Below the pieces are notes generated by a model. That model searched no databases, was not told the DNA's origin, and saw only the letters and a list, made by a program, of their open reading frames with translations. A stretch of DNA of 64,000 nucleotides from Mercurialis annua (taxonomy: Eukaryota; Streptophyta; Magnoliopsida; Malpighiales; Euphorbiaceae), in contig NC_065571.1 in the NCBI RefSeq assembly GCF_937616625.2, forward strand, positions 2,172,501-2,236,500, in the 5' to 3' direction. Position numbers and translations under genes: made by a program. Positions 23,025 to 38,700 of this stretch are shown here, piece by piece. The first letter of the stretch is position 1. Each line of letters begins with the position of its first letter.

Positions 23025-23281
23025 CATTTATGTCTTTAAAATATGATTCAAAATCAAGTAAACTCTCCACAGCCGAAAAGGTTCAAATATGCCCAACGTC
23101 TTAAAAAGTGAAGCAGGTCCCTCGATTTTGACATTAGTCCTCTAACGTTCATTTATGAGTCAAGATCGAGGCATCGTTGTTCATTTTTTAAGACGTTAAA
23201 GGCATTATTTAAACTTTTTCGAATGTTAAGGACTCACTTAATATTGTAAACAAACTTTCAGAGTATAGATGATCCTCTTTT
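23025..23281. mobile_element. Foldback element (about 260 bp)
   Basis: The left arm (GGGTCATTTATGTCTTTAAA, AACGTCTTAAAAAGTGAA, CCTCGATTTTGAC) and the right arm (GTCAAGATCGAGG, TTTTTTAAGACGTTAAAG, AGTATAGATGATCC) are imperfect inverted copies around a short loop near 23150. No clear target duplication. Probably a MULE-like MITE. Confidence 0.6.
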
Positions 23282-23299
23282 CATTAAAAAAATTGCTTC

Positions 23300-23580
23300 T
23301 TTTAGAGGAGAAGGAAAAAACTAACAAAAATCCCTCTACTTGAATGACTTTGTCTTTGCTCTTGTTTCTCTCTTTTAGTTTGAGCGTTACTCGCCCGCAT
23401 CATGTTTTGTATCATTGTATGTCCTATGGTTTGAATCAGTTATGTCCACTGAAATTTGTCCTTATCACTTTGAGAGTATTGCGCTTTTGTTATAAAGAAT
23501 GGCCGAATTATGCCATGAAATTAAATTTTGGTGATATAAATCTGACTAAATCTTTTAAATTATTAGTATAATATTTCAAG
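23300..23580 (+). other. Unassigned open frame region
   Basis: A 75-codon frame at 23344-23571 starts with a hydrophobic segment and then has mixed composition. I recognise no family and see no splice context, so it is recorded only as possible decayed coding or chance sequence. Confidence 0.15.
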
Positions 23581-23811
23581 TTGATCAGAGTAATTTTACT
23601 TTTATATAATTAATATTTTTTCTTTCAATATCAAAATATGTTTTATTTTAACTATATGTTTTATCCGATTGACGGATTATGGCTCATAATTTTTGGGTTA
23701 TATTGCAATATGTCCATAATGTCATCTTTCTTTTCGTGGAATTTTAATTTTAATTTTAATTTAATATAAATATTAATGAAGATTTATAGCAGTGCTTAAA
23801 AATTTAAAGGT

Positions 23812-24125
23812 TAATGCAATAAAAATTCACTAACTTTACACGTTTTTTTATTTTAATCACGCCGTTTAAAAATCGTCATTTTTATACACGATCTACTAAT
23901 TTTTCTCAAATTTGTTATTCAAAAATCCGGTGAAAATTGTTGAGTTGGCAACCGGATAGTGACATGCCATAACGAACAGATAGTGACACGTTAGAATTTT
24001 TGCCGGATTTTTGAACAGTGAATGGATTTGAAAAACAATGTTAGTTGGTGTATAAAATGATGATTTTTAAACGGAATGATTAAAATGAGAAAACGTGTAA
24101 GTTAATTAATTTTTATGACATTATC
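23812..24125. mobile_element. Foldback element (about 310 bp)
   Basis: The arms are inverted copies: AAAAATTCACTAACTTTACACG, then TTTAAAAATCGTCATTTT and ATCCGGTGAAAATT at the left; AATTTTTGCCGGAT, AAATGATGATTTTTAAACGG and CGTGTAAGTTAATTAATTTTT at the right. A short central part repeats GATAGTGACA. The ends fit a GG..CC MULE-type pattern, but the target duplication is not clean. Confidence 0.65.
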
Positions 24126-24490
24126 CCAAAAATTAATGTCTCGACATTATTGAACCTACAATAAAATGGATAAAGCGTTATCTATGATTATGTGGAGAAA
24201 AAGTAAATGTTTCACCTATTTTAAATATTTATTTATATAAATATTTCAAATTTTAAAATTTTAATTAATTTTATCATTTAGTATTTTTAAAATTTTTATC
24301 TATAAATTTACTATAAAGAGAGGTGTGGTGGTTTAGGGACAGCATGTGGTGGTTCGACGGTGGTCAGTTATCAAAATTTAACCAGAGTTTGGCTGGCCGG
24401 TGGAGGCAACGCTAGTCAACAGTTGATAGTTGACTGTTGACGTTTCTGGACTGTCTACCTAATATTAGCATCTATTTTATATGAGTGGAA
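24126..24490. other. Intergenic sequence with short G/T-rich inverted blocks
   Basis: 24320-24450 is GC-richer and contains a small GTTGACTGTTGAC / GTCAACAGTTGATAG palindrome near 24413-24440. No gene recognised. Confidence 0.35.
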
Positions 24491-25024
24491 CTTAGGTACG
24501 AATGGCAATTCGTGTTACTATATCATTAGTGTGTCATACATCTATTTAAAAATAGACAAATTATCTAAATCCTAACGCTATTTGTTTTACTAATCGTGTT
24601 AAAATGTCAACCCAAACACGACACGTTTATTAAATGGGTTAACACGTGTCGAACTGTTTAACCCGTTTACTAAAAACAAGTCATAACATATCACATGTTT
24701 AACATGTTTACTAATTACCTTTTTAACCCTTTAACACATCTTTTAATTAAACAAGTAAACAATAACTTCAGAATAACAATAGATGTTAATAAAAAAACAA
24801 TTAATAAATCATATGCATTATACGAGTATGTTTGGTCAAATATAATAATTTAATTAATATAATTAATAAACATGTTTAATTGTGTTTTAGACGGGTTAAA
24901 CCCGCTATTTAACTGTGTCATAATTGTTGATCCGTTTATGACCAGTATCTATATAAACTCAACCTTAACCTATTTAATTATATGTGTCTCGTGTATAGGA
25001 AATTGTCAGCTCTAACCTTAGGTG
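24491..25024. mobile_element. hAT-type MITE (518 bp)
   Basis: The element at 24499-25016 has ends CGAATGGCAATTCGTG and (complement of the right end) GAGCTGACAATTTCCTATACACG. It is flanked by cttaggta (24491-24498) and cttaggtg (25017-25024), a 7-of-8 match. The interior has AACACGTGTCG and GGGTTAA/TTAACCC motifs that occur in inverted arrangement. The hAT class is inferred from the 8-bp duplication. Confidence 0.65.
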
Positions 25025-26208
25025 TTTAAGTCTATATTACTGATGTAGGACAAGTTGGGTAGATTGACGTAGGATTAAGTGAAGAACATGTCTACAAAGT
25101 TTGAAAATTTAAAGGATCAAGCGGTTTATCGGCATAGTCGAACGAGATTCAAGTTAAGACACCCGTTCCAACAAGAACTTTGTTCATCGTTGTGTCCTTA
25201 GCGGAATTTCAACTTCATTTTTCTTTTTCGATTATTATCTTTTACTTGTAATTTTTATTATTTTATATTTTATTATCATATTAGAGTATTGGAAAGATCA
25301 TATGTCTGCTTATTGTTGTATGACTTGTTTTTTTTTTTTGTATTTTGATTTTTTTTAATGAATTTATCTAAGTTTTTTTAAAAAAAAATAGTATATTTAA
25401 TATGTTATATTCATAAGAATTTTTCAATAATTAGAAAACTAGAGTTTTATCTTCTATAAATTTTACGGATATACCTATTACCTACCATCTAGATCTCATC
25501 ACGAGCCGGGTATCCGTCAGGGTCCAACCATCTTGGGCCAGGCTTGAGTTGAAATAGTGGCTATTTAATCAGGCCTAGATGCAGCCGAACAATTCAACGT
25601 GTCTCTCCATGATCTAACTCATAAGTCACAAGCTCAATAGCCCACATAGAAGAAGCATCTAGAATATAGATGAACCAACCAATACACTTTAGTAATATAT
25701 TGACTAAATTTATTTTGAAGTCTCTAGATTATACATTTTTAGTTTATTAGACCCTTAATTTTTATTTAATTTTTTCAGGTCTTTAAACTTTTATTTTTTA
25801 GTTCATCAAGTTTTTCAATTTTTATTTATCTTTTAAGTCCCTAATTGTTTATTTTTTGGGTTCATTAGATCCTTAAATGGATCTTCGTTTAAAGACCTAA
25901 TAAACCAAAAAAAAAAAGATCTGTGAAAACTAAATAAAAGTTGAGGGATCTGATGAATCAAAAAATGAAACTTTAAGAATTTGACAAAGTTAAATAAAAA
26001 TTGAAGGACTTGATGAAACAAAAATGAAAGTTTAAAAACCTTAAAATAAATTTAACCTAAAACATTCAATAATATAATGGTTGATCTTTTCTGTTGTAAA
26101 AATAATATTTAACTTTTATATATTTCAAAATTACACAGTTTTATTTGCAGTTCTTTTATGTAAGATAAATTTATAATATTTAGAAAACATTTTCTTTATC
26201 CTAAATAA
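25025..26208. other. Intergenic sequence with a foldback block at about 25708-26055
   Basis: The arms at about 25708-25880 (TTTGAAGTCTCTAG, TTCAGGTCTTTAAACTT, GGTTCATTAGATCC) and 25890-26055 (AAAGACCTAATAAACC, GGATCTGATGAATC, AAGGACTTGATGAAAC) are roughly inverted copies, as in foldback transposons. The rest of the stretch has no recognisable feature. Confidence 0.45.
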
Positions 26209-27759
26209 TAAAAATAAGATTTATTTACCAAAAAATGTCAAACATTTGCGTTTCGAGTCAGATTTAGTCAAAACTTTAGCCAAACCTTATATGTTATGTG
26301 TCAATTGTAGCCCTTTTTGAATCAAACCAAAATTGTTGCCCACGTGTCATCCATGTCACTTCCAACTCAGTAAAATTTGCTGACATGACACATTCCAAAC
26401 CACTAACCCAACTTAATCAAATCACATAATAAACCAAAAAAAAATCAAACCCAACTAAATCAAATTAATTATTAATTAATTACTAAAATTCATATTTTAA
26501 TTATCTCAACATCATAATATTAAAAATAATTCACTGCCACACTACTTCGACATCGCCGTTTTTTCCTGACTCCGATGTATATTTAAAATAATTAATTATT
26601 TATAATTAATAAATTAACATTACACAAAATTTTAATTAATTTTATTCATTTAAAAATATCCGTAAAAGAATTAAACTAATAATTAATTTTTTTTTACATA
26701 ATAAATAATACCATAAATAAAATTTTTAATTTTTTTTACGGAACACGAGCTGCTCCTCGTCGGACCAATTCCGTCGGGATAACCGACCACCGCCGCCAAA
26801 TTTTTTCTTTCCGGCAGAATTTTCTTCGTCGTTCTTCTTTGACGAACAGATTCAACTGGGATCTATTCTTAAACGAAGGAATAGACCCCATGGGGATCTG
26901 TTCTTAAACGAAGGAACAGACTCCATGAGGTCTGTTCTTCGTTTTGTAACGAAGAGCAGATCCCTGGGATCTGTTCTTCTTTTTATAACGAAGAGCATAT
27001 CCCGGGGATCTGTTCTTCGTCTTCATGAAAAAGGCGAAGATGTGTTCTTCGTCTTCATGAAGAAGACAAAGATCAGTTCTTCGTCTTCTTTATGAAGACG
27101 ATGAACAACTTCTGATGAACAGAGGTTCGTTTTCAGGCGAATTTTGGTTCGCCTGAAAACGAATCCTATCAGAACGAATTTTTTAAATTTTTTTGTTTTA
27201 TTTAATATTTAACGAAACTCATCAGAACAGAAAATACATGTGTTTTTATTATGTAAAAAAAATTAATTATTAATTAAATTTTTTAACTGATATTTTTAAT
27301 TGAATAAAATTATTTAAAATTTTATGTGATGTGTTAATTTATTAATTATAAATAATTTATTATTTTAAATATACATCGGAGTCGGAAAAAAACGGCGAGG
27401 TCGAAGTAGTGTGGCGGTGATTTTTTTTAATATTATAATGTTGGGATAATTAAAATATAAATTTTAGTAATTAATTAATAGTTAATTTGATTTAGTTTGG
27501 TTTGATTTTTTTTTTGGTTTATTAGTTGGTTTGATTAAGTTTAGTTAGTGGTTTGTAATGTGCCATGTCAGCAAATTTTGCTGAGTTGGAGGTGACATGG
27601 ATGACATGTGGGCAACAATTTCGGTTCGATTCAAAAATGGCTACAATTGACACATAGCATATAAGTTTTGGTTAAATTTGGTGGTTTTTAAAGATTTGGC
27701 TAAATCTGATTCGAGACGCAAAGTTTTTGGCATTTTTTGGTGAATAAGCCTAAAAATAA
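26209..27759. mobile_element. Large foldback MULE-like element (1.53 kb) with 9-bp target duplication
   Basis: The element runs 26218-27750. The left arm begins GATTTATTTACCAAAAAATG, and the right arm ends with the complement of GGCTTATTCACCAAAAAATG. The inverted arms extend for roughly 500 bp, for example CAGCAAATTTTGCTGAG on the right against CTCAGTAAAATTTGCTG on the left. A perfect 9-bp direct repeat, taaaaataa, lies at 26209-26217 and 27751-27759. The centre is an array of GATCTGTTCTTCG-type hairpins (26745-27180). No transposase frame, so it is non-autonomous. Confidence 0.85.
26745..27180. repeat. Hairpin array inside the large foldback element
   Basis: At least five alternating copies of GGATCTGTTCTTCG-like and CGAAGAGCAGATCC-like units are arranged so that each can pair with its neighbour. 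They are followed by GTCTTCATGAAGAAGAC palindromes and a closing pair near GAACGAATT. It is GC-richer than the arms. Confidence 0.8.
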
Positions 27760-28750
27760 AAATTAATGTAATATTATTTATTAACTCAATTAGCGAAGAA
27801 TTTATCTTTTAAAATAGGGCTATTTACTCTACTAGCGAAGAATTCAATTTTAAAAATTGAATTATAATTTAATGAAGTGATTTAATAGAATTGTTAATTG
27901 AAATATAATTGTATAAGTCACATAAAAATCCAAAAGTTACATCTATTTATAGGTAAATTTATTTTTTTAAAGCGACAACCACATATAAACAGAGAAAGTA
28001 TATTGTATTATAAAAATATTATACTCAAAACAGACAACAATCGGGTGGTCGGAGGTGGTAGTGGTCAACATAGATAGCAGTATGACAATCAGATATGAAT
28101 GTATGCGTAGAACTGATGAAATATAAACACATCTATAAATAAAATTTAGTAAAAAATAAAGTTTAATTTGACACTTTAATTTATTTTTGTTTCAAAAAAA
28201 TCTATAAAATCATTAAAAAAAATCAAATAATATCTTTAAAAATATTTTAATTTGACCCTTGATTAAATTTAATGGTATTTAGTTCTTAAAAAGTTTAGAA
28301 TTTAGTTTATTTTATTATTTTAATTTAAAGTTTAAAATTTCTTTGATTCAAAATCAAGTAATACTAAAAAGATACTGTACTATAAAATTTGTAAATAGAA
28401 GAGAAACAAAGCATATTATGTCTGATTCATTTTTTAAAATAATTAAATCTAACTTTTGAATTTTTATTAAATATAGTTTAAAATAATTGTATAAATATTT
28501 ATATAGATATATAATGATTTATTAAATTATTATAAAATATATTTGAAGTTTTATTTATGATTTTATGGATTTGTTTAAAAAAATAAGTTTACGGTTAAAA
28601 TTAAATTTTAATTTTAACAAAAGACTCTTTAACTGACAGAAAATGAAATGTTAAAGGATAAACAATTGACTTTTTTTAAAATCATAAAGAAAACTAATAC
28701 TTATGGCCTATTCTCATATGATACATAGTAATTTTACTTATTTTAACAAG
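27760..28750. other. AT-rich intergenic sequence
   Basis: No gene or clear repeat boundary seen. Confidence 0.4.
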
Positions 28751-28756
28751 GTAAAA

Positions 28757-29790
28757 GGCTCACTTTAGCCCTTGAAGTCATATCGAAGGAATTAATAAGA
28801 TCCCAAGGTCGAAGTAGCTCACTTTGCCCCTAACGTTGTCCAAACTGGTTCAAATAACACCAAATTTTTAACTCCATATGTTTTTCCGACAAGTGATGAC
28901 GTGGCATGTATGGAAAAAGTTCAAAAACATTCTTAATGTTTAAAATATGTACCAATTTTATATTTGTAAATTTTTTAACCATTATCGCCATCTTTTTCAT
29001 TTAAATTTCAATAATTAAATAATATTTAAAAATAAAATGTTTATTAAACAATCGAAACTCAATTAAACACTTCGAAATCTAATTAAACAAACCGAAATCA
29101 ATTAAACAAATCAATCGCTGGAAAATTCATCCAAAAATTAAATAAATAATTATTTATTTTTCACGAATGCAATATTTATTTTAATTTATTTCAATCGGAG
29201 ACACCACCAATCCATCGCCAAAAAACTGTCAAAATACCGTTGGGTCTTCGGAATAAAAAAAATAAAAATCTACGTTAATTATTATTTAATTTTTAGACGA
29301 TTTTTTTTTGCGGCGATGAATCGATGGTGGTGGCTCCGATTAAAATAAATTAAAATAGATATTGTATTCGTAAAAAATAAATAATAATTTTTTAAAGTTT
29401 TGGATGGAAGGAGGTGGCAAAAAAATATCGTTTCTCTTTTTTGATTAAATTTTTTTATTTTAATTTTTTATTTGATATTTGGTTAATTTTTTTTTGCCAA
29501 AAGTTATAGAGATGGTGTCCGACAGGTGTGTGGCAGCGGGCGGATGAATTAGATTTAATTAGGTTTTATTCAATTTTAATTGGTTTTAGATAAAAAAGAG
29601 GGTGAAAGTAGTTAGAAAAATCATAAATATAAAATTGATAAATATTTTAAATTAAGAATGTTTTTGAATTTTTTTTCTAAAGGCCACGTTATCAGTTAGA
29701 CGGAAGAAACTAATGGTGGTGTGATCTGAACCAGTTTGGACAACATCAGAGGCCAAAGTGAGCTACCTTTAAAATAGTGATTTGAAGGTC
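28757..29790. mobile_element. Foldback MULE-like element (about 1 kb)
   Basis: The left arm (GTAGCTCACTTTGCCCC, GTTGTCCAAACTGGTTCA) and the right arm (TGAACCAGTTTGGACAAC, GGCCAAAGTGAGCTAC) are inverted copies. An inner pair, GGAGACACCACCAATCCATCG / CGATGGTGGTGGCTCC, surrounds the centre near 29255. The outer ends are uncertain by tens of bases and no target duplication was assigned. Confidence 0.65.
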
Positions 29791-29968
29791 TATAGTAAAT
29801 TGTATTTTGAAAAGGATCTTATAAATTCTAAAAATTAGAATTGAAAAAACAATGTAAATTCCAAGGATCAGATAATGATACCCCTAAAGATAGGGACTTA
29901 ATGTTCTTTTTGCCTTTGCTTTTCAATTAAGTAAAAGAACATATATAGTCACCGCTTTTTTCAAGAAG

Positions 29969-30151
29969 ATGGATAATGCTGCTTATCTTGTATTTGCATC
30001 ATCAACAGTCAAACACCAACGAACGGCCCGATGTTCCCAATCACTCTTCCCGCTTCCCCATGCTGGCACGCATTTCAATGTCTCGTTCCACACCTCACCA
30101 CTGAAATCACTCTCCTTAAAGCGCGCGTCCAACTTAGCTAATATATGTTGA
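29969..30151 (+). pseudogene. Possible orphan first exon or gene fragment (60 codons)
   Basis: The frame starts in good context (AAGAAGATGG) and is clearly GC-richer than its AT-rich surroundings. The peptide is rich in Ser/Thr/Ala/Lys/Arg with few acidic residues, which could pass for the start of a plastid transit peptide. No donor site or following exon was found, and AT-rich repeats follow. It may be a captured or stranded exon fragment, or chance. Confidence 0.25.
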
Positions 30152-30285
30152 CCGATTTATTTTCTTCGAACCTACACTAGTTCCTGTTGCATTTGATAAT
30201 ACTCATAAACCAATTAGTTTGCCATTTTTATCATCAATTAGATTATGCAATTGAGTTAAAAATTACTTTAAATTAATTATCAGCA

Positions 30286-30287
<2 letters not shown>

Positions 30288-30331
<44 letters not shown>
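30288..30331. repeat. (TA)n microsatellite
   Basis: About 22 uninterrupted TA units. Confidence 0.95.
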
Positions 30332-30334
<3 letters not shown>

Positions 30335-31170
30335 TGGACAATTTCTCGTATTATATTATTATGTTCCAAAATAATCCTACTCTATTTGGAAAAAACAATA
30401 AAAATAGACAAATAACAATAAATTGTGTTTCAATTGCTCGTTTCTTAATATGACATGTAAAGGGTAATACATTACATACATGCAAAAAAAAAAATTGTAC
30501 TATCATTTTATTTTTATTTTATTATTGCACATATAGTATTTATTTGTTTATTAATTTTACTTTTTCTTGACACATGTAATTATAATTAATGATGTGGAGC
30601 AACTATTTTGACGCGCTGACATAAAATTCTAACCATATAGATTTATTTAATATAAAATCTCATCTTTTAATTATATAATTTTTGTTAATGCCATCTCTTG
30701 ATTAAAATTTTAGGCTATTATACTATAGTTTCTATATATTTCACTCATATTTAAAGTGGGTTGTAATATTATTAATATAAACAACTAAATAGATAAGAAG
30801 ATACTCCTATAAATTATTTTCATATTTATTCATCAAAAAGATACTTATTTTTCTTCGGAATAAAGAAAAAGAAGAGGCTGTTAAAACACGCACTATTTAA
30901 TGAGAGTAGGGAAAACAAGAAGTAAGTATCCAATTGTAACACTATCTTCAAATTTCCTTTATTTTTTTCGTAAAATAAAAATAAAAAGACAACTTTATAA
31001 CTAAATTAAATAAAGGATTATATCCATTTTTGCGTTTCCCAACCTCCCTAATTTATACACATAACCGCCAAATCTTTATATAAAAGGTAACGAAACCTCT
31101 CGCACTAATTTCTTGATCGCTAGAAAAAAAAAATTCCAAATCGAAATCAATTCTCTCCGATCAAATAATT
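30332..31170 (+). promoter_or_regulatory. Upstream region and leader of the thiolase gene
   Basis: This is AT-rich sequence upstream of the thiolase start. A possible TATA element is TTATATAAAAGG at about 31076-31087, roughly 85 bp before the start codon and followed by a CT-rich leader. No specific cis-element was assigned. Confidence 0.4.
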
Positions 31171-34663
<3,493 letters not shown>

Positions 34664-34697
34664 ATGATGGCTATTGCTTATTTAAAAGAACCTGAGC

Positions 34698-34703
34698 AAT
34701 AAA
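34698..34703 (+). terminator. Polyadenylation signal of the thiolase gene
   Basis: AATAAA lies 35 bases after the stop codon, the canonical near-upstream element in plants. Confidence 0.5.
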
Positions 34704-35789
34704 ATTATGGTGGGAGTTTCACTCTAATAAAACTAGTGTAATAAGGCGTTTTTTTTTATATATTCTTTGAAGAAAAAGTTAAACGAAATACGGAAATTAT
34801 ATTTCTTTATTAAATTTTAATATAATTCAGTTTCTTTGGTACCCATGTGCTTTGGCTAAATCCTTTCTGCGTCAGGCTTTTGAACCATTGTATCATCTTT
34901 GGTAAATCATGGATAGCATTCAGATTGTTGCATTTAGACCAACTAAAGGTGAACAGGAATTTGCCTCCAACATTTCAAATAGGATAACAATTTTTACAAT
35001 ATCCTAAGATGCATAGGAGTGTTACTCCAAGCAACGGTTGTTAATTTTACAAGCAGCCAAATGATCATCCTTTCTTTGAAATTGAATATCTATTTTTCAT
35101 TTTTTGTTATCTTATACTCTCTAAAAGAAATTAATCCGCAGTAACCATAGAAAAAGAAATTGTTTGAACAAGGGCGATCTCTCTCCTTCCATCTTGTCGA
35201 GGATTGGGGGAATCCAAGAGCCAGTTTTGGACGAAGCCAAGTCGATACTATGATAGGTGAAGGAAAGACCCCCATTTTGTTTAATAGCTCCTGGCTTTTT
35301 TTATACTTGGATCTAGGGGGCTGGTCCAATATCCTGTTGTTGTCTCGTAACTCCGGATTATATTTTGCACCAACATAGATTTTGAGTTTTTTTCTCTTCA
35401 TCGACAATGAGTGTTTGCGATATTAAAATATTTAATTATTATTTATCTTTTTTTATTATATAATATTCTAATAGTGCAAATGTATTGGTTTGTTAATAAC
35501 GTGTCACAACCGTTGTATTAATTATTAAAAATATACTTTTAAAAAGTGGAATTATTAATTTAGATGGAATACAAATTTGGACTCACTGTAACATCGATAT
35601 GGATAATCCAATTCTGCATCAGGTCTGGACAGGTTTAGCCGATTAGGCCAACCAGAAAAATATTTTCTTTGTAAAAAACCCTATCAATCATCAACGTTCC
35701 AAAAATACAAAACCCTACTCAACAACCAAATCCTCACGTGAACCGCTCCTCAGTTACAACCTCTATCTTCTTTCTTCACTCTCGCCGCC
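34704..35789. other. Intergenic region between thiolase and dehydratase genes
   Basis: Mostly AT-rich. A patch at 35150-35385 is less AT-rich and open in overlapping frames on both strands (72 and 105 codons). I recognise no protein in either. Its texture recalls organelle-derived DNA, but this could not be tested. The last 150 bases form the probable leader/promoter of the next gene. Confidence 0.4.
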
Positions 35790-38700
35790 ATGCAATCCAC
35801 CTTCATTTCCCCACGCGCCACCACCCCATCATTACACACCCCGCTCATTAAACACCCAACACGCCCCACCTCTCTGCGAGTGGCCGCTCAATCACAGGTC
35901 ACCGCCGTAAATGCAGACCCGTCACCAGCCTCAACAGTATCTCAAAAGCTCAACAAATACAGTTGCAGAATCACTGAGCCCAAATCCCAAGGTGGGTCAC
36001 AAGCAATTCTCCATGGAGTTGGGTTATCTGATGAAGATTTAAGTAAACCCCAAGTGGGTATTTCTTCAGTTTGGTATGAGGGTAACACGTGTAATATGCA
36101 TTTGTTGAGCCTATCAGAAGCTGTTAAGCAGGGTGTTCAAGAGGCGGGGATGGTTGGGTTTAGGTTTAATACTATTGGTGTTAGTGATGCTATTTCTATG
36201 GGGACTAGAGGAATGTGTTATAGCTTGCAAAGTAGAGATTTGATTGCTGATAGTATTGAGACTGTTATGAGTGCTCAATGGTATGATGGTAACATCTCTA
36301 TTCCGGGTTGTGATAAGAATGTGAGTCCTTTTTTTATCCTCGAGCTTTGATTTTGATTAGTGGGTTTCAATCTAGGTAGCACGGACACAGAAAAACGGGA
36401 CACTCGGACATGGCCAAACATTGTTGTTTTAAGGTTTCCCATGTAAAAATTGAAGTTCAGTGTCCGACATGTCAAGTGTCCGAAGAGTTTCCAAAACGTC
36501 AAGTGTCCGAAGCGTCTCCGAAACGGGATACGTTGATTGTCTGTGCTATCTAGGTGTCAATTTGATTATGAGATTGTTTTGAAAAATTGAAGCTTTGTGC
36601 CTTGTAGCCTTTTTTAGGGAGTTTGGTTTCAGCTGGAGTAACTAGGAATTTGAATTCTATTTGTAGTTTGTTGTTTGAGTTTGGAATTTGTGTCAAACAG
36701 ACAAAAAAAAGACTTGAACTTTGTGTTATTTGCTGTGGGATTTGTTTTGCGTAGTTATGCAAATGCATCAAATTTACTTCCTTTGGTTCTTGTAGATGCC
36801 AGGTACAATTATGGCAATGGGCAGGCTCAACCGACCAAGTATTATGATTTATGGTGGTACTATAAAGGTGAATATCATATTTTACGCATAATGAAAATCT
36901 AAAATGTTTGTAATCATTTCTTGATTGTTACTATATTACTGAAACCAAAGCTTTCACCGGTGGTTATAATGTTAGATGAAGGCCAGTCAAGTTCATAATT
37001 CAAAATATTCTATAAGTTCTGCTAGTGACTTATGTGCTGCTTCATCTTCTCTTTTGCAGCCTGGTCATTTTAATGGCCATGTGTATGACATAGTATCCGC
37101 CTTTCAGGTATGTTTGTCATTGTCAAATTACTATGCTTGAAGATTGCATCTGATTAGATCTGAATTGCTTTATGGTGTTAATGGGATTTTATCTTCACTC
37201 ACCTGTTAGCTTTTTCAATCCTAACTTATGTTATGGTGACATGACGGATACTGAAGTTAACATCTGTTTTCATGCAATAATTAACTGGAAGGGTTTATAC
37301 ATTTGTCTACTAAACACCTGTTCATTGTGTTTCAATTTGAGCTCCTTCTTATGTCAGAAAGATCACAATTTGTATTTTTTGTTTTCTATCAAGTTTCTTC
37401 TATTTATTTTGCACCTTGTCGTAGGTTTACGGAGAATATGTAAGTGGGTCTATAAGTGATGAAGACAGAAAAAATGTAGTTCGCAATTCATGCCCTGGGG
37501 CAGGGGCTTGTGGTGGAATGTATACAGCAAATACAATGGCTTCTGCTATCGAGGCCATGGGAATGTCTCTTCCCTACAGGTCAGTACATTCATATAGAAT
37601 GACTTAAGTTATTGCCGACAATTTTTGTAACCTTTTTTTTCCTACAGCTCTTCAATACCCGCTGAAAGCGAATTGAAGTTGGACGAATGCCGTTTGGCTG
37701 GAAAATATCTGCTAGAATTATTGAAGATGGACTTGAAACCACGAGACATTATAACCCGGAAGTCTCTTCGTAATGCAATGGTCATTATAATGGCATTAGG
37801 AGGTTCCACTAATGCCGTAATGCACTTTATTGCTATTGCTAGGTAAGGATAACCTTATCTTGGATACTCTTTGTAACTTCTTCATAAGAAACTTATGAGA
37901 CCTTGGCAGGTCTGTTGGGCTGGAGTTAACCCTTGATGATTTCCAGAAAGTAAGTGATGAGGTTCCGTTCCTCGCAGATCTAAAGCCAAGTGGCAAATAT
38001 GTCATGGAGGATGTGCATAAGGTAATGAATTTCTGAGATTCCTTTTCACTTCAGGCACCATATGTGTGTGCAACTTTTATGTCTTGATCTTTTCTAATCC
38101 TTTCTATTCATATCGCGACAATTTTTACTTTTTTTGTAGATTGGAGGGACACCCGCAGTCATTCGCTATCTTTTGGAGAATGGTTACATGGACGGGGATT
38201 GTTTGACTGGCATGTAATTTATAATTATGTAAACATGTTTTTGCTTATATCAAAAAATTTCAGTGGGCAGTCTCTTGTGAAACATTCTTTTTCTCTACAG
38301 TGACCGGCAAGACTTTGGGTGAAAATATGCAAAGTTGCCCACCTTTGGCCGAGGGGCAGGTGGGATCCAACTCCTTATTTCTGTTATTACTTTTTGCTGC
38401 AAACGAAGCATTGCAGTGAAGGATGACCGGAATTAATTTTTGTCACTTTTAACCCGCAGGACATTATAAGGTCATTGGAAAACCCCATCAAGAAAACAGG
38501 CCACATCCAAATATTACGTGGAAATCTTGCACCGGATGGTTCTGTAGCAAAAATTACTGGAAAAGAAGGATTATATTTCTCTGGTGCTATTCTTTGTTCC
38601 TTGCTGTCCCGTCTCCTACATTTTTTCCCCTATCATTTACTTTAGTATACTGCAAAAAACTGGTTTAATCAAAAGGTTGCTCTGCCCCAGGTCCTGCACT

